Assembly (NCBI RefSeq): GCF_036785885.1
Contig: NC_092316.1
Coordinates: forward strand, 51,717,001-51,781,000
Reading direction: 5' to 3'
Length of the DNA stretch: 64,000 nt
From: Coffea arabica
Taxonomy: Eukaryota; Streptophyta; Magnoliopsida; Gentianales; Rubiaceae
Shown: one piece after another, positions 21,720-34,751 of the stretch
Layout: each line of letters starts with the position of its first letter
How positions within the stretch are numbered: the first letter of the stretch is position 1
The notes under the pieces: model-generated
Told to the model about the DNA's origin: nothing
The model's database searches: none
The model's input: only the letters and a program-made list of their open reading frames with translations
Program-made: the position numbers and the translations under genes

Positions 21720-23050
21720 TGTTAGTACAAAAGTCACGTAGCGGAAATAACATTAAAAATCTTACAAATAAGAAAGGCACAGGAGAAAACAAAATATTCT
21801 GTTTCAATTTACTAATTTCCCTCAACTACAAACTTAGGACTTCAAGTCCTTAAATAAAGAAATATAATCACAAATCTTACTCTAATTATAATATCAAAAT
21901 ATGACTCAACTCTATTTCCTAAACCAACTGTGACAACAAATTTAATATAGTTATCAAATAACAAATCAATTTCTAAAACTATTAAGATCCTAAATATGCT
22001 TAGTTAAAATATTTCAAAAATGCTTCCTTTAAATCAACTCTTAATTTTGTCATTTCCAATGCCATTACGAGTTTCAATCGCTTTTGCAACCTTTGTAGCA
22101 GTACAACTCAAGTGGAACTCCAATTTGTAGCTGATACCTATCTGCATATTTGCACGTGGAAGTGGACTATCTGCATACAATTTTGCTGCTAATTCTCCTC
22201 GATCAAAAAAGTCATCCATATTGACCCATTCGCAATTAGAGCCACCATATTTCCTTGATTAACAATCAACATAACTTTCAACTAATAAAACATACTATTC
22301 ATAATCTTCTTTATGGTAATAATTTCCACCATTAACAAATTCTCTCTCCATGGCAATTCAAAGCAATTTACGTACATTCACAAAATTTTTCTTCTCTGCT
22401 TGAATTTCTTGGTTTCCTTGGCTTCAAATTTGATCAAACAACACTGTAATAATCAACAATCTGGTAGGACCTTTTTTCTTTGATCACTATACAATTTTAA
22501 CAATCTTAATAGAGTCCCTCTGGACTTTTTTTAGACCTCTATTCAATTAGGGCCATTGTTTCCTAATTCCAATCAATGAATGACTACTCCAAGACCAACT
22601 CTCGTTGTCCAATTTTTCAATATACGAGTACTTTATCACAATCTCTGTACCCTTGGCACAGGTTTCTCTATCAAAAATTCTGCACACCCTTCATGCACCA
22701 TAGATACTTCAAGATCAAACTCTTGAACTTAAGGTTTTGATATAGCACTTGTTAGTATAAAAGATCACGCAGTGGAAGTAACACTAAAATCTTACAAATA
22801 AGAAAGGCATGGGAAGAAACAAAATATTTTGCTTCAATTCACTAATTTTCCTCAACTACAAATTTAAAACTCCAAGTCTTTAAATAGAGAAATATAACTA
22901 CAAATCCTATTTTAATTATAATATCAAAACATGACTCAACTGTTTTTTCTAAATCAACTATGATACCAAATCTAATATAGTTACCAAATAATAAATCAAT
23001 TTTTAAAACTATTAAGATTCTAAATATGTTTGATTTAAAATATGTCAACA
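21720..23050 (-). mobile_element. Decayed miniature LTR element (TRIM-like)
   Basis: Direct repeats of about 300 bp (21720-22019 and 22750-23050) are roughly 80% alike. They flank about 730 bp, with a target duplication TTTGT at 21715-21719 and 23051-23055. On the minus strand the sequence after the right LTR (TGCTATATCAAAACC) looks like a worn initiator tRNA-Met primer-binding site, and AAAGGAAGC before the left LTR could be the polypurine tract. A 61-codon open frame at 22034-22219 (minus) has no recognised product. The divergence says this is one of the older insertions here. Confidence 0.7.
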
Positions 23051-23055
23051 TTTGT

Positions 23056-24332
23056 GATATGAAATCCTCCTCCTCCTCCTTCTTCTTCTTCTTGCACATT
23101 TTTTAACAAAAATGTAAAACAAAAAAAGAGAGGATGTGTTACTACTGGCTTGAATAAGTGTATTTAAAAATTACATGAAATAGAATAAGAATTGTATATT
23201 CTCAGTCATATAAATTTTGTTATCTTGTTGAAGAAATTTAAAATCATTGATTGTACACAGACTAGCTAGACAATTGGTTGCATACAAATAATTGGGAGGC
23301 ATACAAATAATTGGGAGACAATGTGACTTAACAAGGGCCCTGATCACGGGCATTCTAAATCTGAATGTTCAAATGTCACACGCAGTAGCACTCCAGCATC
23401 TGCTGCAGTTATGCTGTACTACGTAATTATATATATTAAATGTGAAATTTAATAAAGCTTCGAGGAGATTAAACAAGAAATTTTCCTTTCTGTGATATTC
23501 TGCAAAAATAAGATGTCTGGGCACATGTTATCTTACGGTGTAGTTACAACCATGGTAAAAAGGAAGATGATTGTTTGCTTGTTGGTTTTGAACAAAATAA
23601 TTTGGTTTGGTGGAATAGGAAGATTCTGAATTATATAATATATACCTATGTTTGAAGTAATTTACGAAAGTTTTATTTGTACTTTTCCCCCCATAGAGTA
23701 ATGGAGAAAGAAGTAGTTGCGGCAAGTTGTTTACAGCCAGAAATTCTGGTTCCTCGTTCTAAGGCCAGAGATTGCCTAATTTTATTTTGTTCGTCATTAC
23801 TTGTAAAATTGAGACACTATTATGCAGTGAAATACGTAAGAAATGCCACTTGATGTTTCAAGAAACCACTTGTCTGATTCGATATTGTGCCCATCCCATT
23901 AATGGCTTGTCATCTGCTCCATTATTTCTTTGTAAAATGACATGTCGACTGGTGTTATAGTAGAAAATGAACACACATTGTCAAGCTAGTCAGTGGAATA
24001 GATGTGAATACGAAACTGAACTTTTGACTCGTGAGGAAGCGGCTCCAATGATTTAAGTTATCATTGAAGAAGAAATACTTGCGTTTAGTGAAGATATTCT
24101 GATCCGGCCCGGCATTATGACAGTGATGGGAACAGCAGGTTTTCCTGATAAGAATCTCATTTTATTTTTATTCAAACACATAATAAATAGTTTGCTTGAC
24201 ATAGGCCCAAGGTTGTTACTCGAGGAATCCTTGACTCAATTTATAGTTTTTTTTTTTTTTTGTAATTGAATTATCGCATATTTAATTTTTGCATGAAATC
24301 GTCAGAGGTGGACAGGGCACCAACTTCAAGAA
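23056..24332. other. Intergenic DNA with copy B of a diverged repeat
   Basis: 23188-23420 resembles 19781-20015. Inside it GCATACAAATAATTGGGAG occurs twice in direct tandem at about 23279-23317. No gene is supported in the remainder. Confidence 0.45.
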
Positions 24333-24341
24333 TTTTGTTTA

Positions 24342-25215
24342 GAGATAATTTCAGAAACCTCCTTTGAGGTTTCTGACTATTTCACTTGTCTCCCTCTAGG
24401 TTTTCAAAATTATACTAACCTCCCGTAAGATTAATTATTTTTGTAACATTTAGGTCCGTCAATAATTAAAAAGTGATATTAGGAGAGAGAGATGATAATA
24501 TGATTCCATCAAACCCCTCATCTACTTTAATTAATTTAATACCAACCCACACATTAAAGAAAAAACACTAAAATTTAATGTTTATCATTAGGGATCAAAT
24601 CACATATAGTATTAAAAATAGCGTATCATTTTATATTTTTTATTTAATATAAGATCCAAATTACTCTTTTCAGTTACATACCCATTGTCAAACTTGGTCA
24701 ATAACAAATAATCAAAAAATCATATTATAGAGAACAAACTTTAACATCATAAATATTCTTGTCAACATATTTAAATTAGTTGTTTAGATTTTTATGGTAT
24801 TAAAGGTCGCTCTTTGTAATATTTTGATTACATATTTTTTGATTATTTGTTGTTGATCATGTTTGACAATGAGTTTGTAACTAAAAAGAACAATATGAAT
24901 CTTATATTAAGTGAAATATATATAATGATATACTATTTTTTATGCCACATGTGATTGAATCTCTAATGATAAATAGCAGATTTTAGTGTTTTCTTTAATG
25001 TTTAGATTGGAATTAGATTAATTAAATAATTTAGTAGATGAGAGATAATGGTGGAATCATATTATCTTCTCTCTCCTAGTATCACTTTTTAATTGTTGGT
25101 TGGACCTAAATGTTATAAGATAATAAACCTTAAGGAAGGTTAGTGTAATTTTTAGAATCTGGAAGAAAGCAAGTGAAATAGTTAGAAATCTCAGGGAGGT
25201 TTCTAAAATTGTCCC
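24342..25215. mobile_element. Mutator-like MITE
   Basis: The ends are inverted repeats of the AATTTCAGAAACCTCC type. The flanking 9-mers TTTTGTTTA (24333-24341) and TTTAGTTTA (25216-25224) form a target duplication with one mismatch. Same family as 42047-43359 and the fragment at 5408. Non-coding, 874 bp. Confidence 0.75.
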
Positions 25216-25389
25216 TTTAGTTTAAGATGTGTAGGCAAATAAATTTTGGACCTATACCCGTATATTTTGGAAGAATCACATTATTGATCTTCGGCTTTAA
25301 AAAAACATATCATGCTTCATCACGGTTTATTATTTAGATGAAAACAATCCTCAAAGTTAAATTAGTTTTTCAAAAAATTTAGATGAAGC

Positions 25390-25555
25390 TCTATTTGGAT
25401 TGGCCATTTTTTCAAAAATAAGTTTTTCAAATACAATGCTACAATAATACACATAATTCCAAAAACATCTCATCCATACAATATATCAAATATTTCAAAA
25501 AAATTTTACTACTGCTGCAATAAATTTTTTTCAAAAACAGCTAATCCAAACAACC
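25390..25555. mobile_element. Probable small MITE
   Basis: ATTTGGATTGGCCATTTTTT at about 25392 is matched in inverted orientation by a GTTTGGATTAGCTGTTTTTG-like end near 25553. I could not settle a target duplication. Confidence 0.4.
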
Positions 25556-25633
25556 ATATCGATATTATTAATTAGTTTAACCTTTGATCGAATATAGATC
25601 CTTGTTCAATAAGAACAAAATGAATTAAAGTTA

Positions 25634-26235
25634 CACCCTCCGTGTCCCATTCATTTGGTTATACTTTCCATTTTAGGATGTCCCATTCATTTTGTCATGT
25701 TAGAAAAGTCAAAGCAACTTTTACGCTCTCTTTCCAATATAACTCTTCTTTTTAATCATACATTCAAATTTAAAATTTGAATTTGAGGGGGTAAAATTGG
25801 AAAGAGAAGCACAAACATCACAATCAAACTACTATTCTTAAAAAGTTGGATTCCCCAAATATAACCAAATAGAGCTGTTAATCAAGTCGAGTCTCGTTAG
25901 GCAAATAAGCTTTAAAATGTGTTCGAACTCGGCTAGTCAAATGTACATGTGGCTCAAGCTCGTGCAAATTAACCACAATAAAATCTATAATTTTCAATTT
26001 TTATACTTTTGACTTCTAAAATGATAAATATGCCATTTATTAACGAGATTTAACGAGCTACTCGGATATCAAAGCTCGGCTCGTTAACTAAACAAGCACA
26101 TTTCTAGCTTGAGCTCAGCTCGTTTACCGCAACTAACGAGTCGAGCTCGAGCCTTATCGAGCCGAGCTCTAACGAGCTTTCGAGCTACTCGTGAAGTTTA
26201 ACAGCTCTATAACCAAATAAGTAGGACGGAGGGAG
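25634..26235. mobile_element. Stowaway-like (Tc1/Mariner) MITE
   Basis: CCCTCCGTGTCCCA near 25636 and the inverted end GGACGGAGGGAG at 26224-26235 match the Stowaway consensus CTCCCTCCGTCC. A TA dinucleotide flanks each side. A hAT MITE (25871-26208) sits inside it; without that the element is about 255 bp. Confidence 0.75.
25871..26208. mobile_element. hAT-like MITE nested in the Stowaway
   Basis: Ends AGAGCTGTTAA and TTAACAGCTCT are inverted. The flanking sequence ATAACCAAAT occurs at 25861-25870 and 26209-26218. The interior is full of GAGCTCG-type words in both orientations and can fold back on itself. Confidence 0.75.
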
Positions 26236-26703
26236 TATAAATTAGGCTAAAAATTTGGTAAATTTTTTCTCCACTAAGATTGCATGTATTAGCGGGTCCA
26301 ATACGTAGTCAGTATAGAATAGATTAATCTCTTTAATGCTTCTTTTAAGATAGAAAGTCACATCTTCTTAAGATATACAACTCAAGCTCGAACTATTAAT
26401 CGTAAAGATTTTACAAACACTTAAATGTAAGTCTAAAAGTCAAAAGAAGATGTTTCTACAATTATGGCAAACACCTAAAGAGACCATTAAATAAGGTATA
26501 GCTCATACAGCCATATCTACATATGCATGCATGTGCATTTTCATTTAACAATGAAAGAGATGATTTTTGTCCCCAACGAATTATCAGGCTGGAAACATCG
26601 AAATTGGACACCAAGATGTTGGGCGTTCAAAATTTATGTGCTTGTCCACATCGTAATTAGGACGTCTGCTGACACATAATGTGATAGTGATTCCACATAT
26701 ATT

Positions 26704-26710
26704 TATATAA
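26704..26710 (+). promoter_or_regulatory. Candidate TATA box of NPF gene 1
   Basis: TATATAA lies 189 bp before the ATG, giving a predicted leader of about 150-160 bases. A run of 20 A at 26857-26876 falls inside that leader, 16 bases before the ATG. Confidence 0.45.
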
Positions 26711-26892
26711 CTCTCCGGTTAGAAGGTTACCTCCAAAGAGATTGTGAAGCTCCAGGAAGTTATAGCTCCCTTCCTAGCTTCATAATTGCTCTGACCATTA
26801 TAGAGTTTGGAAAGCAAAAGAACGCCAAATATTTAGTACATTTAAAAGCAGATTCCAAAAAAAAAAAAAAAAAAAAGGGAATCAAATCACCA

Positions 26893-29019
26893 ATGGATGA
26901 TACTAAGTTGAAGGAGAATGATACTGGTGTCAAGAAGGATGAAGTCAAGTACAGAGGAATCAAAGCTATGCCTTTCATCATAGGTAACAAATTTATATGT
27001 GACTTGTACATAGAATTTTGTTAACTTTGTCAGCTACGGTATTAAACATGTGAGCTCTGCAGGAAATGAAACGTTCGAGAAGCTGGGAACAGTCGGAACT
27101 ATATCCAATCTGTTGGTGTATCTGACGACTGTCTTTAACATGAGTACTATTAGTGCAACAAATCTCATTAACATCTTCAATGGTACCTGCAATTTTGGAA
27201 CCTTGATTGGAGCTTTCTTCTCGGACACTTACTTCGGCCGATACAACACCATAGGCTTTGCTTCAGTGGCTTCTGTCTTGGTAAAATTTCTACCATTGAT
27301 CTTCGTGTTTCCCAACTAGCTAGCAAAGAAAATTTTCGGTTCTTTAAGAAATGTTTTGATTTTATACCTGAATGCAAATAAGAACCTGATTGAAGATAAT
27401 TTGTTGGAGAACTAGAATCTGATCCTTGGTTTTGTTTCCCCTTTTTGAAACACAGGGAATGCTCATATTGACGCTAACTGCAGCGATTCCTCAGTTGCAT
27501 CCCTCTCCTTGCGGAACAGACAGCAGCAAATGTGTTGGACCAACAGCAGGGCAACTAGCTGTCCTGTTGAGTGGATTCGGATTCCTAGTGATTGGAGCTA
27601 GTGGCATAAGACCATGTAATTTGGCCTTTGGTGCAGACCAGTTTAATCCCAATACAGAGTCCGGTAGAAGGGGAACCAATAGTTTCTTCAATTGGTATTA
27701 TTTCACCTTTACATTTGCCGTGATGGTATCCTTGACAATCATTGTCTATGTGCAATCCAATATCAGTTGGGCTATCGGATTGGCAATCCCTGCATTCATG
27801 ATGTTCTTATCCTGCACTTTCTTCTTCGTGGGTACGAGAATATATGTGATGGTACTGCCACAGGGTAGTCCCTTGACTAGTGTGGTACAAGTAATTGTTG
27901 CTGCAAGCAAAAAAAGGAAATTGGCTTTGCTAGATCAGCCACCGGATTCTCTTTTTGATTTCATATCTCCAAATTCAATCAACTCTAAGCTTCCTTACAC
28001 AGATCAGTTCGGGTATCGACTTTAAGACTTTCAAATTCTGATCAATCTTTTATATGTAACACTTGAAGTATAGTTTCAAACTAAAACTAATTGAGTGGAA
28101 ATACTAATTCAGGTTCCTGAACAAAGCAGCAATCATAACCCCTGAAGATCATATCAACGCGGATGGTTCAGCACACAATCCATGGAGGCTTTGCAGCATC
28201 CAGCAGGTGGAAGAAGTGAAATGCATAATCAGAGTGGTTCCCATATGGATTGCAGGAATTATATACTCTATAGTTCTGAACTTGATGCAGACTTATGGGG
28301 TTTTCCAGGCCATCCAAGCTGATAGACGCCTTGGAAATACCCGCTTCAAAATCCCAGCAGCATCTTACACAATTTTTCAGATGTTGAGCCTCACAGCATG
28401 GATTCCAATATATGATAGGATCATTGTTCCGTATCTTCGTAAAATCACCAAGAAAGAAGCCGGTATAACTGTCCTCCAAAAGATGGGTGTTGGCATGGTA
28501 ATTGCAGTGGCTACCATGGTGGTATCTGCTCTAGTGGAAAACTGGAGAAGAACGGTGGCTCTTACTAAGCCAACCATAGGAGTCGTAGCTCAAAAAGGCG
28601 ACATTTCTTCCTTGAGTGCCTTTTGGTTAACCCCTCAAATGGCTCTAGCAGGGCTTTCAGAAGCATTTACCGTCATTGCTGAAGTTGAATTTTTCTATAA
28701 GCAGTTCCCCGAGAGCATGAGAAGTTTTGGAGGGTCATTCTTGTTTTGTGGAATTGCAATGTGTAGTTATTTGAGCAGCTTCATGATATCAATAGTCCAC
28801 AAAGGGACCAGAAATGCATCCGGAATAGACTGGTTGGCTGAAGATCTCAACAAGGGAAGATTGGATTACTTCTATTACCTGGTTACTGCTTTGGAAGTTC
28901 TCAATTTAGGATACTTTCTAATTTGTGCTAAGTGGTATAAGTACAGAGGAACACAAGGCAAGAGCAATAATGGTGCTGTTGCCATGGAAGATTTAAGCTC
29001 CAGAGCACATATGGTATAA
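26893..29019 (+). CDS. NRT1/PTR family (NPF) transporter, gene 1
   Basis: A proton-coupled membrane transporter of the NPF family, predicted for the plasma membrane or tonoplast. Exons are 26893-26983, 27063-27280, 27456-28012 and 28113-29019, with GT-AG introns and phases 1, 0 and 2. The product is 590 residues, the usual length, with about 12 membrane spans and a hydrophilic loop between spans 6 and 7 that exon 4 interrupts. The proton-coupling motif ExxEK of span 1 reads [24 protein letters not shown] and the C-terminal [12 protein letters not shown] are family hallmarks. The start ACCATGG has a good context. Overall character is closest to NPF2 (2.10/2.11-like). NPF2 members carry nitrate, glucosinolates or, in Catharanthus, iridoid glucosides and strictosidine, so the substrate cannot be read from sequence. 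At the exon 3/4 junction codon it has Gly where the two paralogues have Arg. Confidence 0.93.
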
Positions 29020-31387
29020 TCCAATTTCTGCAATCTGATTGATGTGGTCTCAAGAGGCAGGACCAAGAAGCAGCTACCTACTCCTCCCCATGTTCCCACC
29101 CAAACACAACAGTCTAACAATAATAATAATTTTAAAAAAAAAAACAAGGGTTTAAGAGGGGACAGAATGGGTAATGTAGTAAGAATAGTCTCATTTTTTT
29201 TTTTGAAAGGGGGGTTGGGAATCACAAGGGTAGTCAATTTCTGTAGCTTAATGTTTTTCAAATGTTGCCCCTGCTTCTAAGGTAGCAATCCATTCACAAC
29301 TCTCAGCTGGAACAGTCACTTTTGACTGCTCTGAAATTCTGGTAAATAGTGATTCCTGTGGTTTTCTTGAATTGTCTCCTATAAAGATGGATACACCATG
29401 TCTAATGAGTCCATGTAGACATCAATCTTACATTTTAAGTCTTTGGGTGTAGATTTAAAACTGGTGAAAATATTAGGGATGGGTTCCATCCAACTTCCCA
29501 TTTTTTTGGGGCGCCCGGGGGGGGTGCTCAATCCAACTTAAATTTACACTTTTTAGAAGTTTTAATGCAAACAATACAAGTCATCTATGAATTTTATTTA
29601 AAGTATTGAGGCAAATATTGAGTCATCTATAACTGTTTATGACTATATGTATATATTTTTAAGAATTGTACCGATCTTCATCTCTTTCAATATAAAACAA
29701 ACAAGTTTAGTGTAAGGAAAAAGAAAAAAAAAAAAAACATATCGATCATATATTATTTTATCATATCGATCTTTATCATAACTTGTCACCAAAAAAAATT
29801 TGTTGGTAGGTTTTGCACTTAAATATTAGCCATGTTGATGCGAAAAAGTGACTTGACCAAGCACAAGATATGCATATTTGTTCTTTGTCTATGATTGAAT
29901 CTATAATAAGTCGATGCTTGTTTCTCTTGTAACTCCAAATTTTGATTCAATAAAGATCTTACAAGAGTAATATCTAAAGAGATGACCCTTAAAAGTTAAA
30001 TCCCAAGAATTTTGGAAGCATAAATAGGAAATGAATGAATATAGGAACTAGAATCACTGCTAATCCTCTTCAGAAAATTAAAAAATAATAATTAAAAAAA
30101 ATGAATGAATCTATGGACTAACCTCCAATTGTCACAGATCGACTATTACTTCTACTATCGGTCCTGATTTTTCATTCAAAAACTTTCAGGGTAGTGCATG
30201 TCTTGATTGGTCAGGTGCACGGATTCATGCAGACCGTGTCACAATTACACGATTATTGAAGGTAGATCCTGATGGCCCGAAAAATATCTAACCTTCCCAA
30301 CAAATCGGCCTGGAACCAAAACGATTTTCTCCTGCTGGCGTGGTAGGCTAAAAGTTTGTGCGCAAAATCCATTCTTTCTACAGCCACGTTTCAGTTTGTG
30401 GTTTTTTTTCCCCTTCCCACTCAGCACTCTTCAACTTTTGGCTTTAGTTCTCAAACTTTAAAATGGGATATTTTGGTTTCTAAAATATAATGTCTGCTCT
30501 ACTTTCATCTCTAAAATATAAAATATATCTCACTTTTTTTCAAATACCAATATGCATTATTATTTCATTAATGATCAGAAAGAAGCTTTACAAATGAAAT
30601 CAGACTCACCAGTATAACACTATACTATACTAGCACTATACAAGTATACACACATTAAACAAGAAACTTAATTCCTGATGCATTCCTGATCTAATCCCTA
30701 TTTCAAAATCAGCTTCAAGTTTTTCTAAAATCTATCTCACTTTACTTCCTAAAGTATAAATTCGATTCTATTTTAGTTTTCAACGTATAAAACTTGGCTG
30801 ACTTAAATATAAAATCTCTCTCATTTCTGTCAATGATTTTACTGAAATAGGGATTAAAGTCTCTCATTTTAAAGTTTAAAGATCAAAATAGAAATTTAGG
30901 TACAGTTATAAAATGTGCAAAGTGGAATTGCTCATTATCTAATACTACAACTTTGACATGACATTACACTTTTTACCAAGCCATTTTGTTGGTGTCACAA
31001 GGGTTTGCACTTGAAGAAGACCTTCTGAAGATCATTTGGATTTTTTAATTCCATGTTACATTGCTTAATTGATAACTCGTATCGATATCTTCTAGATAAT
31101 GCTGTCCTTAAAAGATCTTTTGAAGTGCATAACAGAAGCTTGTCGTTCTGAACTTTGACTAGGAAAAACAAACATTAAAAGGTCTACCTAGAATTCATGC
31201 TGCCTCAGGAACGCCTTTTTGACTAACAAATAACATTATTGTATCAAGTGACATTTAATCTAGAAGATAGAGTACCAACAAATATTAAAGCCAGTGCATT
31301 TGACTTTGTTCTGTGTACCTACTCACAACCAGTGGCGAAGATCTTTGTACGTAAACCACACGATATATCCTTCAGATGGGCGAAAGG
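29020..31387. other. Intergenic DNA downstream of NPF gene 1
   Basis: AT-rich with no second gene. A GC island (GGGGCGCCCGGGGGGGG) stands out at about 29508-29524. Around 30440-30905 there are degenerate internal repeats of CTAAAATATAAAATCTCTC with opposed TTAAAGTTT blocks, perhaps an old MITE whose borders I could not fix. Confidence 0.4.
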
Positions 31388-32712
31388 TGACAGGTATCGA
31401 GTTTGTATAATAATAAATATTTGATTTAATAAAATATAAATTTTATATGCAGTGATAATCAAGGTCGAATTCACAGGAATTGGAAAAATTTGTTTCTCCT
31501 CGAGTTCAACGTATGGAAGATTTTATAAAAATATAAAAATAAATAATTAACTAAATCAAAACAACACACGAAAATAAATATGAATAAATCAACAATAGAT
31601 ACGACTCTAGTCAAAGGTGCAACTTTTCAGATACAGTACATTCAACTGATCAATGATGCAAAGATAATTCAATTATTCATTAATAGATTAGTTATAGTTG
31701 TCGTACACGTGATAAACAACTAACTTTTCCTTACTTTTTCGATAGTCAAGGTACGACCATTAACTATTTCTCTAATCAAAAAATAATCCTAAATACGACC
31801 GTAGGATTTAATTTTTCAATTGCATTAAGAATTAGAAAAATCAAATTTTAACCAACAAACATGCTACGAGAGTTTGTTTAACTCAGATCATACGTTTCCT
31901 TAATATGGAACCAATCACGCTAATCGCCACTGGTATTAACTAATCTAACAATTACGGTTAATTTGATAGTAGTTTATTAGGTTAATTCGAATATCGAATT
32001 TTTGACATTCAAATAACAAAACAATCATAAAAATTTAAACCAAAAAATGCACGAATACCAATGAATAAAAGAAATAAATAAAAATAATTTGATCTCACAG
32101 ATGTTTGGAACCGCATCTTCAAGTTAATCCTTGACTAGAAAAGAAGATTTAGCTACCCATTCTCAAGGAAAATCCGTAGGACTCCATTGATAACAATTGC
32201 ATATGGTTTTTCCTCTAAAACTAACGAAAAGGCCAGGAGAAGAGCCAAAGCAAGTGACGGCCGTGTGTCGTATTTCAAACAATTACACCCGAAATTGTTG
32301 CTGCCCGAACTATTAATCAAATGGTCCGTCCTTTGCTTTTTCTTTTTGTTTCCTATTCGGTCTCTACTACCAATAACATCGCATGTTTCCTAAATAGAAA
32401 AGGGTAACTACTAAGATAATATTCCAAGTTCCCTAATCCAATACTAGAACTAATAATGAAAATTGAAATCTTCAAAATTTACCTTCAAAATTGCCCTAAG
32501 TTCAACTCGGACTTGGAAATCGGCTATGAATGCGTCACCATCAAAGTAACTCTTAGAATGCTGAAAAATTGTTCCTTTAATCATGTCTCACATAATTTCC
32601 TATAATTTGCACAATTAACCAAATATAAGTAGAATCTATCAATTAAAATAATATTTGGCTAAAATTAAGAGAAAAATAATTATAAATTGAATAACAATTT
32701 TGCACCCTATTA
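31388..32712 (-). repeat. 3' LTR of the LARD-type element
   Basis: About 1325 bp. It is clearly alignable to 35939-36431 plus 41001-41842. The inner terminal CA has decayed to TA at 32711-32712. Confidence 0.75.
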
Positions 32713-34751
32713 ATTCTCCTTACACTTAAACCATGCTTGTCCTTAAGCGTGAGAACAACTAATCAAGCAATTGAGTTCAAACAATGGCTATTGCTCAAAT
32801 AATCTATTGCCAAAGTATAATTAAAACACATGTCAAGCATTATTGGCTAATTTTCAAGAAATATCTCTCTAGTTAGTTTTTAAAATTCGGGACTCTTCTA
32901 ACTGTTGATTAACTAATCTAAGAATATAAAATATTCAACCAACATTTGTCAGCATATGGTTCAACTATGAAGTAAAATCTCAACATTAAAACCCCCGGAT
33001 CAGTAGGCTAACATAATCAACCACATACTTGCACATATCTTTTTTTTTTTCTATTAGCTCATCGCTTTTTTTTTTATATCCCCACACTTCAACTCTTTTT
33101 TTTTTCTTCTTTTTTTTATTCCCTCCTTTTTTTCAAGGGAAAAGGTTAGTTCTCAGTCATTCAAATCTTTTGACACAAACTCCAATATCTACCAAATGAG
33201 GGAGGCCGGTTACTCAACTCTTATTTCTTAAAGACCATATATTCATGATTATCACCATTATTTGATGCGAAGTCAACATTTTTGGTGAAGACTCTCGGTT
33301 GTTGGGCAACGATAACTAGCGGAGTATAACCAAACATTATTCAGTGTATAAGTACCAAAATAAAATTAAAGACCACACAAGCCCGTTTCATTACTCTAAT
33401 ATGGAGAACTAATTAGATTAATAGTTGAAATAATTTACATGAAAAATGCTAGACAAATATTTACAATACATAGAAAAGTTAACCAAAAAGTGTAAAAGTC
33501 ACAAAATCTCAAATATTCTCCAGAGAAACACCCTTAAATCTAACCATTTCATACTTGACCCATTAGACTAAAAAAATCTTGGCAATGGAAAATTTTGAAA
33601 CATCTAGTCATTGTTGATCAGGAAATCCACAAAGATACACAAGATGTGGCAAAATTTGAATAAAAAGTCGACAAAGTCAAACAAAAAAATTCAACAAAAA
33701 TGCCTACACTTATATTTTTTCAATATACTACCAATATACTTCTCTCCCCACATCTAACCTTACATTGTCCCCAAAGTAAAAAATAAAGAATAGAATACGA
33801 AACAAAAGGGATAATGAAACTTTCCTAATAATTGAGGAGGATCGTGGACAGCTATGGGTGGAAAGGACAGCGTGAAGTGATAGCGAACGGCTAGCAAGGA
33901 ATGGATGGTGTTGGCAGTACTGGATGATAAACGGACGAGCAACTTTGGTCGGCGTTTAAGCAACTGGCAGTGGTGGTTACGAGCTCGAGCAATGGACGGC
34001 AGGAGCACTAGAATCGGTGGAACCAGCGAACAGGGGTAGCGATGGATGGCGGCGGTGGCCTGTGTACGGTGGAAGCAATCCACAACGAACAATGAACCAG
34101 CAATGGACGATGAAAATGAGGGCGACAGTCAGGCGGCTATGAAAGAAATAGGGGAGAAAGAAAGAAAAATAAGAGGAAGGAAGAAAGAAAGAAAGAAAAG
34201 AGAAAAAAAGAAAAAGAAAGAAAGAAAAACAAATAGAAAAGGAAAATGAAAATAATATTTCTGTTTTTTTTACCCTTCTCTAGAATAAGACGTGGGCACA
34301 TTTTGTTAGTAGAAACCCTTCTGATGGTGAAATTGGTGCATTACTAGTTACCACGTGCCCTCTAGGCGCGGGCGCGTCATGTTGTTAAGTCTGTTCCAAA
34401 ATCGAAATATGAACTCTCCAGACAAGTAAGCCTGGACATGTCATGTTGGTCCAAACAGTTCTGATGGTGGAATGGAGAATTAGCACATTATCACGTGCCC
34501 TCAAGATGCGGGCGCGTCCTGTTGGGAGGAAGTCTTCTAACTAAGAAAACATCAAAAATGAAGATTAAACACACCAAATTTGAAAAATCTAAGATAAATA
34601 TAATGAAACTAATAATAAAAATAAACTAAAAATTGAATTGGATTACCTCCCAATAAGTGCCTTTCTAATGTGTTTGGCCAGACATTGTTATATTTGTTCA
34701 TGGAGGAAAAAATCTTGTAACTCATTTCAATGTTTTATCCTCTATATAATT
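32713..34751 (-). other. Non-coding interior of the LARD-type element
   Basis: No polymerase domain was found in either orientation. A long AAAGAAAG purine tract occupies about 34139-34250. Short open frames around 33760-34250 look like low-complexity by-products and are not called as genes. Confidence 0.5.

Noticed and set aside
27177..28577. Antisense open frames across NPF gene 1 exons
   Set aside because: Shadows of the conserved transporter coding sequence; the same holds for antisense frames over genes 2 and 3.
33760..34249. Open frames of 110 (minus) and 67 (plus) codons
   Set aside because: Low-complexity Lys/Glu and Ser/His-rich by-products of a purine tract within the LARD-type element.
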